Shown here: positions 5,041 through 5,181 of the stretch, piece after piece
Numbering within the stretch: position 1 is the stretch's first letter
Layout of the letters: each line of letters starts with the position of its first letter
Assembly: GCA_903864555.1 (NCBI GenBank)
Contig: CAIPGJ010000248.1
Coordinates: 1-5,181 of the forward strand
From: an uncultured Pseudomonadota bacterium
GTDB lineage: Bacteria > Pseudomonadota > Gammaproteobacteria > Burkholderiales > SG8-39
Length of the DNA: 5,181 bases
Direction: 5' to 3'
Notes under the pieces: model-generated
What the model was told of the DNA's origin: nothing
Database searches by the model: none
Seen by the model: the letters and a program-made list of their open reading frames with translations, nothing else
Made by a program: the position numbers and the translations under genes

Positions 5041-5181
5041 GCGGCTGTAGTCATGGGTCATGGTGGCAGCACGGCCGGGCTTCATCTGCAGGCCGGGTTG
5101 GGTGCGATCAAGGGCCTGCACCAGGCGCTTCTCGTCGCAACAATGCACCAGCGCGTGCTCAGGTGGGGACCTATACAGACC
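5041..5181 (-). pseudogene. IS630-family transposase fragment, cut off after the DEK region
   Basis: The minus strand from the window edge encodes 47 codons with the pattern [18 protein letters not shown], then ALDRTQPGL, then [15 protein letters not shown]. This is the strongly conserved block of IS630-family DDE transposases (usual form: [32 protein letters not shown]...THDYxRHGT). The Asp of DEK (residue 16 here) is regarded as the first catalytic acidic residue. The frame stays open to a TAA at 4971-4969, but the expected HGTTTLFAAL continuation and the later catalytic acidic residues are missing, so the gene is truncated or rearranged after about 5041. The 5' part lies outside the window. 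RL in place of the usual SQ after DEK also suggests decay. The element is a remnant of past transposition directly upstream of the IclR regulator. Confidence 0.8.

Overview
This GC-rich 5.2 kb window looks like part of a betaproteobacterial chromosome, probably order Burkholderiales. The evidence is the high-GC codon use, a Bug/TctC-type periplasmic binding protein with no transporter genes beside it (a family greatly expanded in Bordetella, Cupriavidus and relatives), and an IclR regulator next to a small CoA-dependent catabolic cluster. The species assignment is inference. All real genes lie on the minus strand, so transcription runs from high to low coordinates.

Region by region, in transcription order: (1) 5181-5041 holds a fragment of an IS630-family transposase whose homology stops abruptly. 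(2) 5040-4929 is the upstream region of the regulator, with a 14-bp palindrome and a weak promoter-like box. (3) 4928-4023 is an IclR-family regulator with a disordered N-terminal tail. (4) 4022-3902 is a 121-nt gap packed with dyads: a 10-bp palindrome, two GC hairpins (one with a UUCG loop, a likely terminator) and a further inverted repeat before the next gene. (5) 3901-3149 is an enoyl-CoA hydratase/isomerase-family protein with an altered active-site segment. (6) 3046-2057 is a Bug/TctC-type solute-binding protein with a signal peptide. (7) 2056-1949 contains a GC hairpin after the Bug stop, a perfect 10-bp inverted repeat and a promoter-like pair placed so that mmsA would be read as a leaderless message. 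(8) 1948-458 is a CoA-acylating methylmalonate-semialdehyde dehydrogenase. (9) 457-372 is an AT-rich spacer with a 17-bp direct repeat. (10) 371-1 is the N-terminal part of a glutathione S-transferase-like protein that runs off the window.

Together the genes suggest a regulated unit for uptake and CoA-dependent breakdown of a small organic acid. The Bug protein would capture a carboxylate in the periplasm, the crotonase-fold enzyme would act on an acyl-CoA intermediate, and MmsA would convert methylmalonate or malonate semialdehyde to propionyl-CoA or acetyl-CoA. The route resembles distal valine or beta-alanine catabolism, but the hydrolase, the 3-hydroxyisobutyrate dehydrogenase and any CoA ligase are absent from the window, so the substrate is unknown. 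No CRISPR array, tRNA or rRNA was seen.
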